This document shows positions 27,354 to 41,399 of a stretch of DNA of 64,000 nt, piece after piece. The position numbers and the translations under genes were made by a program. Position 1 is the stretch's first letter. Each line of letters opens with the position of its first letter. Location: assembly GCA_014706385.1 (NCBI GenBank), contig JACGZH010000001.1, positions 930,001 to 994,000 on the forward strand. The letters run 5' to 3'. The notes under the pieces are model-generated. The model worked only from the letters and a program-made list of their open reading frames with translations, was not told the DNA's origin and searched no databases. Source of the stretch: Phaffia rhodozyma (Eukaryota > Basidiomycota > Tremellomycetes > Cystofilobasidiales > Mrakiaceae).

Positions 27354-29505
27354 TTAGGCAGTAGCAGCGATTTCGTTGGCTTTGAAAAGAAGACCACCGG
27401 TCTGAGAAATCTCTTTTTGGATGGCCGTGATTTCTTGCCTGGGTACCGTAGAAAACCATCAATTTACATATATGAGTCTATATTTTGCCATCCACAGATT
27501 GGAGTAGAGGGAAGAAAACCGACTGTTTGATTTCTCCGTCTTCGGCCTCTTTCTCGAGGGGCCAAACAAGGAACTCATTGGTGTAGTTCTGCTTGAAATC
27601 ATTAGGGACGATCCCGAGTCGCTTGGCGTATCCAGTGACCTGGGAGTAAAGCCGTCGAACAGAAGAGAATCAATAAACATCGTACTCAAGGGCGAATTTG
27701 ATTAAACGTACCTTGTTCCAGTCTCGAGAAACGTTTGCAAGGTCCCTGCTCATATAGTTGAAAGACCTATCATATTGAAGCGCGTTGATTCGGGTGTTCA
27801 TAACAGGCTGGATATGAAATAAGAGTCACAAATGTGTCAGCTCACATCTCGGAGTGTTTGAAAAGAGCGTATTCGGAATCACCTTGAATTCGACATATCG
27901 CTTCCAGGCGGCAACCGGATTGGCCAACATGAAGTCTGTTCCACGCTTGATGGCCTTCATGACTGCAGCGGTTTCTTTAGGATGAGCGTCGATCCAGTTC
28001 TCATTACCAATGAGCAAGATCTGCAGAAATCAAAAAGCGAAGCAGTCAGTGTCAAAGTAAAACTTGAAAAAACCCTGTCATAGGCTGAACATACCGAGCA
28101 GAAGCAGCAGCATCCAAGAGCGGGGTTGGCAAGCTTGTCAATTCGGCTTGAATAATGAAGATAGAGCGAGTCAAAGTTAAGTCTCAGATTTCGGCAACCT
28201 CTACAAAGTGAATCTTGAGATGGAAACTTACTGCATACCGACATCGGTGATAGGTCGTCCCTGGGAGATCAACCATTGCTCTAACTGTAAAGAAGATGGA
28301 CGAAGTAGGAGAATTTTGATGAAAAGGACAATAGTGAGTACGGACGGAAGGGGGAGGGGTAGAAGACTGGCTTCCTCTAAAGCATTCTTAGCCACGCGGT
28401 CACGTGGTCAAGTTCAGGCGATGTAATCTCAGCACTCCGAGCATCAAGCCAGATTCTCAAAACACCTCACATCATTCTCAGTAAAGCGAAGAATGTGAGA
28501 TGAAAGAAGAACCGGCGGCTTCGAAGGCACTCGCTGCTTCAGGGGAATGCCCTGGGAAGAGGAGCCTACTAGTAAGATAGCGTGGTGCTACAAAGATGGG
28601 CCCGCTGACTTTTCACATGCGCGCGCGTGCAAAAAAAAACTTTTTGTGCTTCGAGGAAGAGGTGACCAGTCAAGGAGAGATATCTATCGTACCTCGACCT
28701 GCTGGACTGAGAGGTCCCCAGATAAAGATTCATTGCAAGCAAAGCAAAATGTCCAGTTAGTTGACGGCTGTGAGAATAGACCTTGATGAGTTGATTGAGG
28801 AGACAAAGGTACTGTTTTCAAGACCGACTCCGGCATCGATGTTGCCCGAAATAAGGTTCTCAGCGATGGCCATACCACATCGGACGGGGGTGTAGTCTTC
28901 AGGGCCCCATCCGTAGGCAGCGGTGATCTCATCGATTTGGATTTTTCCGAATTCTCCGACATAACCAATCCTCTTGCCCTTGAGAGTTTGGAAATCCTCA
29001 GTCAAGCCGTTTTGCTTGAAGGAAAGGAAAAGGCTTATGAGTCACAAACAAAGAGGGAGAAGAAACTTAAAGAACACACCTTGAGGTAGAGAACACCAGT
29101 GAAGGGTTCATCCATCAGCGTTCCCAATGACTTGATGGGGAAGCCTCGAGACTTTCCAGCAATAGTATGGATGAGAGCTGTGGAATAACATGTCTGGGAT
29201 CAGTTTGGTCTTGGATGAGAAAAGAAGTACATTGATAGACTGACCCTTAACGCCAAGGTTGGCGTTACCCGCTCCAATCAACTCAGTAACATCGGAAGGG
29301 TCGCTAAAGACGACGTAGAAGATTTTAATGTTTGATCAGCCTATGACAGTGTATCACAAGCACAAACGACTACTCACTTGGGCTCCAAGATGGCGACCTT
29401 GACGCCCTCATCTTTGAAGTACCCATTGGCCTGAGCCATGAAGATGGGAAGATGATAGGCGGTGGCCTTCCAGTTGAGGAGGAAAGTGACTTTATCAGTG
29501 GACAT
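27354..29505 (-). CDS. THI5: 4-amino-5-hydroxymethyl-2-methylpyrimidine phosphate synthase (Thi5/Nmt1 family)
   Basis: Eleven exons: 29378-29505, 29245-29303, 29080-29177, 28813-29014, 28693-28706, 28232-28284, 28095-28146, 27883-28020, 27712-27807, 27524-27639, 27354-27438; 346 residues, matching the usual 340 or so. This enzyme makes the pyrimidine half of thiamine from PLP and its own histidine. Family marks are [18 protein letters not shown] at the start, [31 protein letters not shown], the iron-binding GCCCFCS cluster, and [17 protein letters not shown] near the end. Exon 5 is just 14 nt (residues IQQVE) and is followed by a 408-nt intron, four times the local norm, which holds the apparent TPP riboswitch. 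That intron opens GTACGATAG, so retention stops translation after two extra codons. In yeasts and moulds this family is repressed by thiamine. Confidence 0.95.
28382..28551 (-). ncRNA. Putative TPP (thiamine pyrophosphate) riboswitch aptamer in THI5 intron 5
   Basis: Read on the minus strand inside the intron 28285-28692. P1 is formed by GGCATTC (28551-28545) and GAATGC (28387-28382). P2 pairs GCGA (28534-28531) with TCGC (28421-28418). The conserved GUGC follows P2 (28530-28527). P3 pairs CTTCGA (28526-28521) with TCGGAG (28440-28435) and carries an 80-nt variable arm, as is common in fungal TPP aptamers. Then come the invariant CTGAGA (28432-28427), ten bases, TGAACTTGA (28416-28408) as in fungal TPP aptamers, and P5 CCACG/CGTGG (28407-28403 with 28396-28392). 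All elements occur in the canonical order in a thiamine gene. Deviations: two extra bases between P3 and CTGAGA, an atypical L5 (TGACCG) and a weak P4. No covariation test was possible. Confidence 0.8.
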
Positions 29506-30451
29506 GATGAGAGATTAGATGTTGGGTTGAAAAGTGAGAACAGGAAGGTTGAAGTGAAGTTTGTGAGAGATGCGATGGGCTGAAGAACGAGTAAGAATTG
29601 GATTGCACCGGAGACAGAGCGCTTTTATAGAATGAAGAACCGAAAAATTTCAGAATCAGGAAGAAAAAACCAAGAAGACTCCCCAACGGGATAGGATGAT
29701 AATGGAATGCATCAGAGACGATCAAAAGGACACGGAGGTCCGTTATTTGTTATCCGTTCAGTCAGTTCAATTTAGGTTGGGCCGGAAACGGCTGATGAAA
29801 AGATCGGCAGCCGACTGCCCAGATCACAAATAACACTTTGCGTGTATTCGCTTCAGAAATTCTCTAAATGCGTCTGTTACAAATCAGTATAGGGTCACAT
29901 TAATGGGTTTAACAAGGTGCTCCTTAGGTTCAAGTGGAGAAAAGGGTCACCACAGAGAATCATGGCAAAGAAAATGGATGAAATGTTGACCTACAAGAAC
30001 GTGTGATCGGCCGAAGAGCGGTGCTTCGTTCATCCGGCGCCACATTCTCGAGAAGGTCATCCGGGTTCAGCAGATGTGCAACGCCGTTCGCCTACATCCA
30101 GAAAGCGCCAGAAGTCGTGTCCTTATGTTTGTCTCGAACAAGATGGTGTGGAGAGGAATCGGAACAGGAGTTGATAGAGAAATCAGAGGTTTCTCTCCTC
30201 CGGCTTGCGCGAAAGGTGGGACAATTCTGATTGTCGTATGGATGTCGTGCTCACTTGCTTCTTTTACTTGCTCTCATGACCAAAAGTTTGAGTGCATCCT
30301 TTCTTAGAAGAGACCTTTCACACTAATTCTAAAAATCTAGTTCGACTCAACGTGAATGTACCATGCATGTTTAGAACCTACAGACACACGGTGTTCAAAA
30401 AATGTCATATTCTCCCTCTCTGTTACTCCTTTCTCAAAATCAGCCGAGGCT
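29506..30451. promoter_or_regulatory. THI5 upstream region, otherwise no gene seen
   Basis: 946 bp upstream of THI5 and downstream of the PRMT3 stop. The part nearest THI5 is its leader and promoter. Overlapping open frames at 30003-30307 on the plus strand have no splice partner or recognisable motif. Confidence 0.5.
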
Positions 30452-33365
<2,914 letters not shown>

Positions 33366-33570
33366 GGCTTGATATAGTACTGATCAGAAAGGTATTCACC
33401 AAAGGCTCAATGTATCCTCTTGTGCTAATTTGAACGGCTTTCAGAATTTTTTGGTGTCAGCCTGATGGCATGCTCAGGGCTCATAGGCAATCACGTGATC
33501 TCATTGCTACACCTCTTCTATCCATGGTCTTGACTTGTACCGTCGATAGTTGATCAACCCTTGGACCACG
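33366..33570. promoter_or_regulatory. Divergent promoter PRMT3 / BOS1
   Basis: 205 bp between the two start codons; contains CACGTG-like CACGTGA near 33491. No coding sequence. Confidence 0.45.
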
Positions 33571-34857
33571 ATGAACTCACTCTATACCCATGGTCTCAAA
33601 CAATTCGCAAATCTCAACAACGATCTGGACAAACTCCAGTCCGAGCTAGATTCCTCTGCCTCCCTAAATGGTATGCATGTATACGAGGTGGTCTACTAGC
33701 CTGTCTACTCGGCTATCTTACAGATCTGATCTCTCAACCTATTTGTTGGTCACATGTGTATTGGTCGCCTCCTCTACTTGCCTTCTCGCTCTTCTCGTTC
33801 TCTTTGTGAATGTATGAATCTACAGGACAGATCACAGCCTCGATAGCGGCTCTCTCTAGAACGATCGATGATTATGAATCCATGGCCAAAAAGGAGATCA
33901 TCGCGTCTAAAAAGGATAAAGCCCTGACGTAAGATCATTTTCTTGATATGTTCGGATTTTCCGGAGCTGACTGATTCTTCAATCGTCACACCTGGACGGA
34001 ACTGATGTTCTTTCATTTTTTCTCTTTGGATACTTCTTGTGATCTCTCTGTTGAATCTCTGGATAGAACAGACGTGTAGAAAAGTTCAAGAACGATTTCA
34101 AAGCTCTCAGAGATCGATTCGCTGCGTTAAAGCTAGAAAAGGCCGCTCAGGTGAGTAAACCTCTCTTTGCTCACTAGGCTCGCTTCAACGTCGCTCACTC
34201 ATGTTTATTATCTCTCTTATGAAAAGTCTGCCTCATCTGCGCGTTCAAATCTCCTAGAGCAGAGTGCCCAGACACCCACTCCCCGGTATAGGTCAAATCA
34301 ATCTCAGCCACAACCCTCGTCCTCATCCTCATCAGCATACGATCCTCCGTCATCTCCTACAAGAGAATCGCCGTTCTCTTACAGGCCAAACAACCCTCGA
34401 CCTCATCAAATGAACTCTTCTAATGGCGCCTCGTTATACTCCGGCACGTCAAATGCGTCTGCTGCTTACGCGCTTCGAGAAGAAGGTTTCGTAAATAATG
34501 CGGAGACCCAATTGGATCTATTGATCAGTCAAGGTAGGGAAGTCTTGGGAAGTTTGGTTGAACAACGGGGATGGCTGAAAGGAACCAGAAAAAGGTTACT
34601 CGATGCTGCAAACGGGATTAAAGGAGGTAGACAAGTCGTCGGCTGGGTGGAAAGAAGAAGGTAGATCTCTTTCCGTCCTTACTAGTCATTTGATCCAGAG
34701 AGACATCCTGCCGACGAACTGATTGGCTTGTTAAACCTATCGCTTGCCCAAATGACTTGCGTGAATCATCTACAGTAAACAAGATACTATCATATTTTTT
34801 CTGGGCGCAACAGGCACACTGATCTGCTTCGCTCTGATCTGGTGGTACCTCGGTTGA
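33571..34857 (+). CDS. BOS1: ER-Golgi SNARE Bos1 (Qb-SNARE)
   Basis: Exons 33571-33670, 33826-33928, 34072-34150, 34227-34660 and 34776-34857; 265 residues. Bos1 is the Qb-SNARE for fusion of ER-derived vesicles with the Golgi. The N-terminal helical domain (LYTHGLKQFANLNNDLDKL, ASIAALSRTIDDYES) is followed by a Ser/Pro linker, then the SNARE helix NAETQLDLLISQGREVLGSL running into EQRGWLKGTRKRLLDAAN and VVGWVERRSKQD. A single C-terminal membrane anchor (IIFFLGATGTLICFALIWW) ends the protein, leaving almost no lumenal tail. The linker is longer than in ascomycete Bos1. The last intron leaves AG before 34661 and T after it, restoring Ser in ERRSKQ. Confidence 0.93.
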
Positions 34858-35163
34858 TCGTTTGACGTTTCTCTCAGACATTTTCTTTTTCTTCCACTTC
34901 CATAGCATAGAATCCGTATCTCCTCTCCTCCCATATTTCTCATCTGGCCCATCGTGCATTCAGTTTGGCTAAGTTACACATTCGATGTTTCGACAAATAA
35001 CTCTTTATAGGCAAATTCTCTACATTATTTATTGGCACATGTAGATGTTCATGTCGTCATGCGAGGTCCACACTTAGAGGTGCTCAACCAAGAGCGCTCG
35101 GGAAGGATAAGCACATATGATCATCTAAATACGAATACGAAGTTCTCCTGTTCGTTCTTTCTT
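34858..35163. other. Convergent 3' flanks of BOS1 and HGH1
   Basis: 306 bp between two stop codons; no gene seen. Confidence 0.55.
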
Positions 35164-37248
35164 TCAAACCTCGACAATTCCTTCATCCTCACTGTCAACA
35201 GTTTCCTCGTCCGGAGTGATCTCCTCGATTCGAGTGTCGGGACCTTCTTCTCGCTGAAGCAGATTTACGAGTCGGTACATCTGGTCGGCAATCTTTGAAA
35301 GGAGTCGAAAAAAAAGGACAGAGTGTGAGAGCGAGTCTAAAGAGGATGAGCAGGTGAGGAAACGAACCTTTTCGTCGGTCTCGGCCTTATGAGCGAACTT
35401 GATGACGACATACGCGCCTCGGTCTCGAAGCTGATTTCGTCCTCGAAGCGCTGTTCGTCATCCAGAAAGACGACAAAAACATAAGTTCGTTTTTCTCTCT
35501 TCGTGTGAAGAAAAAGAACATCTGAACAAGTGCTAATCCAAACTTACAAGTGCAAAGAAGCAACAAAATCTCTACACACGTCAGCCTCAAGACTCCGTCT
35601 TGCTCCCTCTGCTTGTCTTCTGGCTGGAACTGTAAAGCTGATGGCAATTTTTCCATATCGTCCAAGTCGATCTCTTCCCCACCCATCAGAGGACCGAGAA
35701 TCTTGGGTAGGACATCCACTCCTCGAATCTCAATCGATGTTGTGTCGCCCGAACGGGCAAGGGGGTTGTCCGAAAGGTGAGGCACCGCAATCAAGGAGTC
35801 TGTGATGCGGATATCGTTGGAAGCAGTGAAGACGAATGTACGTATAGACATGAGTGAATAGCTCTCGTACCCTCAATCCAAGCAAACGTCTGATGCCACG
35901 CATACATGCTTTCTGAAAAAAGATGGGGGATTTTTCCAAGACGTACCTTCCAAAGTTAGTAGGAGGGGATGAGTCTGCGCACTCATGGCAATGTGCTTGA
36001 GCGTACTGAGCACACCTCCTCGTCGAATCGTATCCTTATGCTCAGTGAAGATCAATAGCTTGCTAAGCAGAGACTCCGATCGAAGCGCTTCTGGAGTAGC
36101 AGGTAAGGTTGACTCCGGATGCTTCGGGTATTCGACGGCAGGGGACAGAAGAGCTTGTCGGATTGGAGGAAGCTAACAGATAGATCGTTGACCAGATCAG
36201 TTGACATGACTTGTTCACTTCGTTCATCTTGACTGGAAGGAAGTTGAAATTACCATAGACAAGTTTGAGAAAACTGTTGCCAGGAAATGGCAATCTCCTT
36301 TCCTCGTGCCCTTCTTTGCTTCTTCCCCCTCTTTTCCAGGCTCTCCAGCTGCCGCACCCTGGATGAAAGCCTCAACCAAGAGACTCAAACAAGGCACATA
36401 TTCGACCGTTACTTCCTGGTTGGGAAGCGCCATGTTGGGCGGAGGCAGAGCTGAAGCCGATCTGGACGAAGGAAGATAGTACGTCTGGAGGTGAGGCGGG
36501 TTGATGGTCGAGTTTGGCAAGAGAGGGATGAAGGGGATGAGAAGGGTAGAGAGTGACTTGGTGATTGCTAGGGAGGAGGTGATGTTGGAAAGGAGCATAG
36601 ATGCCAGGGAAGAGAGGACTGAGGTAGGGTTCTACATATTGACGTTGCAAGCATAGTATCATATTCGGATAAATGGAAAGAAATTAACACGTAATACGAA
36701 GCAGTTGTAGAGAAAAGCGAAAAGTGGTTTGTCAGCGAAGCTGATATGTTGCAAAGAGTTTCCTTGAATGAGCGACAAAATCCACGCACAACAATATAAG
36801 ACACCAAGAAGACCAAGAAGGCATCGTCTCCTAATTCCTTCTGGACCAGAGCCGAATCACTCAAGTTAACTAAAGCCGAAAAGGCATCGTGGGCGATCAT
36901 CGTTTGATCTCTGCAGAGAAGCTTCAAACTCCATAATGGGCTCTTTTCATTACTTGACGACGGAAGAGCTGCGTCCTTTCCTGCATCCACAACCTCTGAT
37001 GAAGCAGAAGAAGATGTGTTGCTTGGATTGCTGAGGTTCGAAGAAGGGAAGAACAAAGCTTGTCTGTACGGCGATGTCTTCACGGTTTGACCGAGAAGAT
37101 TGGAAAGAGCAAGCTGTCGGACCTGAGGGTTTGTATCCCTAAGAAAGGGAACTGTCACGAACCACAAGGATGAGACTCTCAAGCCAAAAAGAGAACACAT
37201 GGGATACTCTCACTTACTCAACTCTTGGTACTGGGAAAGCGCGGACAT
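35164..37248 (-). CDS. HGH1: Hgh1/FAM203-like ARM-repeat protein
   Basis: Seven exons: 37218-37248, 36790-37151, 36254-36631, 35947-36172, 35548-35799, 35368-35450, 35164-35292; 486 residues. The start SALSQYQELIPFLRDTNPQV and LALSNLLGQT match the first helices of Hgh1. Further marks are CHFLATVFSNLSM, IRRGGVLSTLKH, and the diagnostic PLMGGEEIDLDDMEKLPSAL with QPEDKQRE, then a short GRNQLRDRGAYVVI block and an acidic tail. Hgh1 is a cytosolic chaperone that assists folding of translation elongation factor eEF2 with TRiC. A Ser-rich and Pro-rich insert around residues 50-75 and 160-200 makes it longer than yeast Hgh1 (about 394 residues). Confidence 0.92.
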
Positions 37249-37691
37249 GATGTGTGTTGGGAGTATGTGTGAAGGGTAAGCCGCTTGATGGTTGTAATGC
37301 GTCCAAATCATCATTTGATCGATAGGGGATCAACTTTTTCCCTTGGGTTGCCATGCCAACTGAACCGGTGATTAACCTTCTAGTCGCTTCCTACAAGACT
37401 TTGCCCAGACCGCCGACAAAATCGTCAAGACATATCATGCAAAAATGTGGAACTATAGTAGAGGCCTATAGCTCTATAGGAATATCATCAAATGGGTAGC
37501 GCGTATAAGTTGGGGTATGTGAAAAAAGTGGGATTGAAGCTTAAAGACAGCGTGAGAAGATAGAGATTTAATGGGGAAAAAGTGGAGGCAAGGTATGAAT
37601 GCAATATGGTCGTTGAGTATGAGAGAAGAAAGATGATAATATTGAAATGAAAATATACATTCAAGGCGTAGTGTTCACCAAGGCTTAGAAC
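37249..37691. other. Intergenic, HGH1 promoter side
   Basis: 443 bp between the HGH1 start and the stop of the RabGAP gene, both minus strand. No gene seen. Confidence 0.5.
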
Positions 37692-40600
37692 TCATCCAGA
37701 TGTATTCTTGACGTTGCTTACACTAACACTGCGACCCATCGTCTTCCCTAAACCCCAAAAGCCGGACGTGCCAGAGGATCCGGAGGATCGTTGTCTGGAC
37801 TCGGCTGATTGATGAGACAGCTCAGCATATCTAGATCAGACCGACAGAATCCAGACTAGGGAGTCAGTATGGCTACCGATCAGAGCAAGTATTAAAACAA
37901 AAGAAGAGAACACACAGCATCTTGTACTTGACCAACTCATTCTCCATCTCTTCCCGCTCGACCTTATGAATAACGACCTGCTTGACAATCTCGCAACTGT
38001 AAGAAAGAGATGAGACAGAAGCCGTTTAGCATCCATCAAGCCAGAAGACATACAGTAGGATCAGAAGACTCACTGTTCAGTATTGAGTTGAGCCAAGCTT
38101 GCCTCTAGTTGTTTACTGTGATTTAGGAAGAGATAAGCCCCATAAGAAGGTTGTCAAAGATCTCTTCACGCTGGCGATAGGAAGTGTATAACCCCAACAC
38201 TATGAATGCAGTAGGGTCTCACACTTGTGCTGAAAGGTTTCTGTTAGCTGTTCGAAGCAGGTCGACCTCAATCGCATGTGAATCCCGAGCGCGACACTGA
38301 TCTTGCCACTCGGCCGTATAGCCATCCAATTGGAAAGGTGTTCTTAATCGAACAAAAAGATACGTTTATAGTCAGCGAGGGATTGGCATCTTTGGTCAAG
38401 AACAGACGCGAAGGACAAATTCTGGCAACTCACATTCGAACTGCAAATGAATCTTTTACAAAATCATCCGCGTTCCAGGCTTCTTCTTGTTCCTTATCAT
38501 CATCCTTGGGTGGAATCTTGAGATTTGTATTCAGAAAAGAAGTGCCGGCAGGAATTAGTACATCAGTCAAGATTGACTAATGCAAGAAGTGCAAGATCAT
38601 GATGTAACTCACTCGGTAGGTATCAAATAGCTTGCTTTGAAGATAACTCAGAATCTCTTCGAACCCAAGAGCAAGAAGCTCTTCTTCGTTCTTGAGCAGA
38701 AGCGCGATAGCAAATCTGAATACAGCCTCGATTCCCTCGGCAAACACTGTGTTCCGACAGAGGATGAATGGTCAGTCGCATCGTTCTCATTCAGTCAAAA
38801 TATGATGGACATACCCAAGTCGAGGATTCTATAGACAATAGGCAGAGGGAATCGATAACTAAACAAGGTCAAGAACCACTGCCCAGCGTACATTGAACTT
38901 TTAATGCCATTCCGGACGAAGTGGATGTGTAGCAACGGGATAAACTCTTCGATTAGTCGGTCGAATTGAAATAGTCGGAGTTGAAGTCCAGGCATTTCTG
39001 GTAAGAAAGATGTCCGAAGGCCGTACTATGTCAATTTTGGGGGGGAATAAAGATGAAGAGATCAAACAAGAATCAATAATATGTTCGCTTGGAAGAACGG
39101 CCGATGTGTCGACTACGCACAGAATGCATCAACCGGACTAGCACGCAAAAAGCTTCCTCGTCGGGCATCTAAGTAACACATCTGATCAGTCAGGCGTTAC
39201 AAAGCCAAGTGCAAGACCATCAACGACACGGCATACATACATTGAGCAACAAGGCGGCGACGATGAAAGCGCTGCCTTGAACGTATCCGACTTCTGGGTC
39301 ATATCTAGCCATGATGATGTTCAGAGATGAAGACATAAGTGATGCCCCTCGATACTCGGGGCACAGAACGGCCAAAGATCAAAAACTTACAAACTGTAAG
39401 CGCGCACAACATTATACAGCTCGTCCTGACCCCTACCTCTGTCCTCAGATGAATTTGTGCGCTCCAACATGGATGTCGGTCGTTGGAAGAATGCATGAGT
39501 AGGAAAGGTTCGAGCAAGATCTTTTTGAATTGATTTTTCATGTGTAGACGTTTGGTGAAGTAAATTTGAATACAGAGATTCGAGTTCTGAATCTTTTGAT
39601 GACGACACTGAATGTTCAACGTGTAAATTGAAGTCAATTAGATTAGTCTTGATGATGAACTCCATGAGGAAAAAAATCACTTACTGAGCTGCCACATTGA
39701 TCCTCTAATCACATCTGGGATTCCATCCTGGATAGCTTGACTAAGCCTTGCCGGATCTTCCTTAGCAACAGCTTGATAATCTGTAGATTGAGAGGCTCAA
39801 GACGAAACACTATTTAGTACCTATAGGAGATTCTCTCTTTGTAAAAAGGGGACGCACCATTCATAACCTCTCCCCAAAATGCCCAGTCAACATCTCCTCC
39901 ATTGTCGTCTTCAACTAGCGGCTCATCGAACATTTCTTCCGCCTCTCCGTCATCTTTAGCTGCCAATTCACTCGAATACAGATCGGTTCTTTCAACTTGG
40001 CCATCCAAATGAGCTCCCGTCTTTACTCTGTCCCAAAGATCTTCCTCATTTCCTCCGCCTACAAGAGGGCTTTTTCCATGTAAGCTCACCCGACTGCTGC
40101 CCCGATGATGGTATAGTTTCGGGGATCCATGACCGGTATATGACTGTCGTATCTTATCGAACTCCTCTTTAAGGAGTGCTTGACCCTCGGCCGAACTTGA
40201 TCGGGAGTGTTGTTTGGTAGTATTGGAGAGCAGAAGGGAGGTTCGATCTCCTTTCGGCTTAGAAGCAAGCGCAAAAGCGGTGTCTGTCGACAAGTGGGAA
40301 GTAGTAGGTGAAACAGGTTTGGAAGAAGGATCAGGCTCATTCAAAGAAGATGCGTTAGGGATTGTGGTTGATAAGGGCATGTCTTCTGTCGATACAGGTA
40401 GAGATGATCTCAAGGTAGAAGACGATGCAACCGAACGTTGTTCAATTTCTTCGTACGTCAAGTCTATAACGGCGTCAGATCGTTCTTCTGAAACCACTAC
40501 GTTAGGATCTTGAGACCCATAAGACGAACCAGAGCTGTGCAAATGAGCAGACATCGGCCGCTCAGTCTTCTTTGAAGAAGAGATCTTTGTGCGCATCAGA

Positions 40601-40959
40601 CCTGGTCCCTCTTGGTTCGAGTCGTCTAGCAATGCAGATTCTTCTTCTGACACCTGTACATCGTTCACCACTGTCTCTGGAGACGGCTTGACTGAATCTG
40701 GGTGAGCAGCTGTTTCGGTCAGGTCTACAGTCTCTGGCTCAGTTGCTTGAGGATCATCAGCTTTCAGCGATGTTTCGATATCGGTGTCGGACGGTAAGGT
40801 TTCTTCAGGGTCTAGAGGTAAGGTCGAGCTTTGGTCGTCGAGAGATGTAGGAGATCGAGTAGGGGAGGAAGGAGTGGACTGTTCCTGTTGCTGTTGTCGT
40901 CGTTCCTCGATCTGTTCGTGTTCAGAGGTGTGTGAGGCAGGAGACGTAGGACGAGACAT
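37692..40959 (-). CDS. TBC-domain Rab GTPase-activating protein (Gyp5/EVI5-like)
   Basis: Twelve exons: 39858-40959, 39685-39780, 39391-39607, 39241-39304, 39121-39168, 38815-39025, 38613-38746, 38434-38516, 38223-38342, 38074-38115, 37916-37996, 37692-37830; 778 residues. The first 350 residues are disordered and Ser/Glu-rich. The TBC domain begins WAFWGEVMNDYQAVA and contains IPDVIRGSMWQL, the arginine finger IQKDLARTFP, the glutamine finger GYVQGSAFI, FCVLVRLM, and a FFL-rich end ITPFQLDGYTAEWQ. A coiled coil (VKQLEASLAQLNTEH, IHKVEREEMENELVKYK) follows, as in Gyp5/EVI5 proteins that act on Ypt1/Sec4-type Rabs. Both catalytic fingers are intact, so it should be active. The Rab target is inference. 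Confidence 0.93.
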
Positions 40960-41399
40960 AGCTTAACGGATGAGCACCTGAAGAAGACGAGATGGAGAGA
41001 AGACGGAAACAGCTGACTGAATAAAAGGGGTCCAGAGGTTCATCGGGTGTTGTCTCCTGCGAGTAATCATTGAATGAGATGACTTATTTAGGCCAACGTT
41101 TAATCAAAAATGTATACGACATACTTCTGATGCATGTAGGCACATTTGTAGATTTATGAGAAACCCATATAACATCAAATTTATATATGATCCAGAAAGA
41201 CATGAAAGCAGATATAAGGCAGTCGAGAATTAAGTACAAGAGTAAGAGAATGAAGTGAACGTTGGTGAGACTGATTTGGTTCGTCTCATTCCAGCGAGTC
41301 GTACAACGTTATTTATGAGGAGTTCACAAGAGTTGGCGAAACCTTAGGCTATATATATGACCTTCTTATATGGAATTCAGGAGTTGATCATGAACTCTT
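40960..41399. other. Intergenic, RabGAP promoter side
   Basis: 440 bp, A/T-rich, between the RabGAP start and the stop of the aminotransferase gene. No gene seen. Confidence 0.5.

Noticed and set aside
30003..30307. Two overlapping plus-strand open frames between THI5 and PRMT3
   Set aside because: No homology, no in-phase splice partners and no clear start context.
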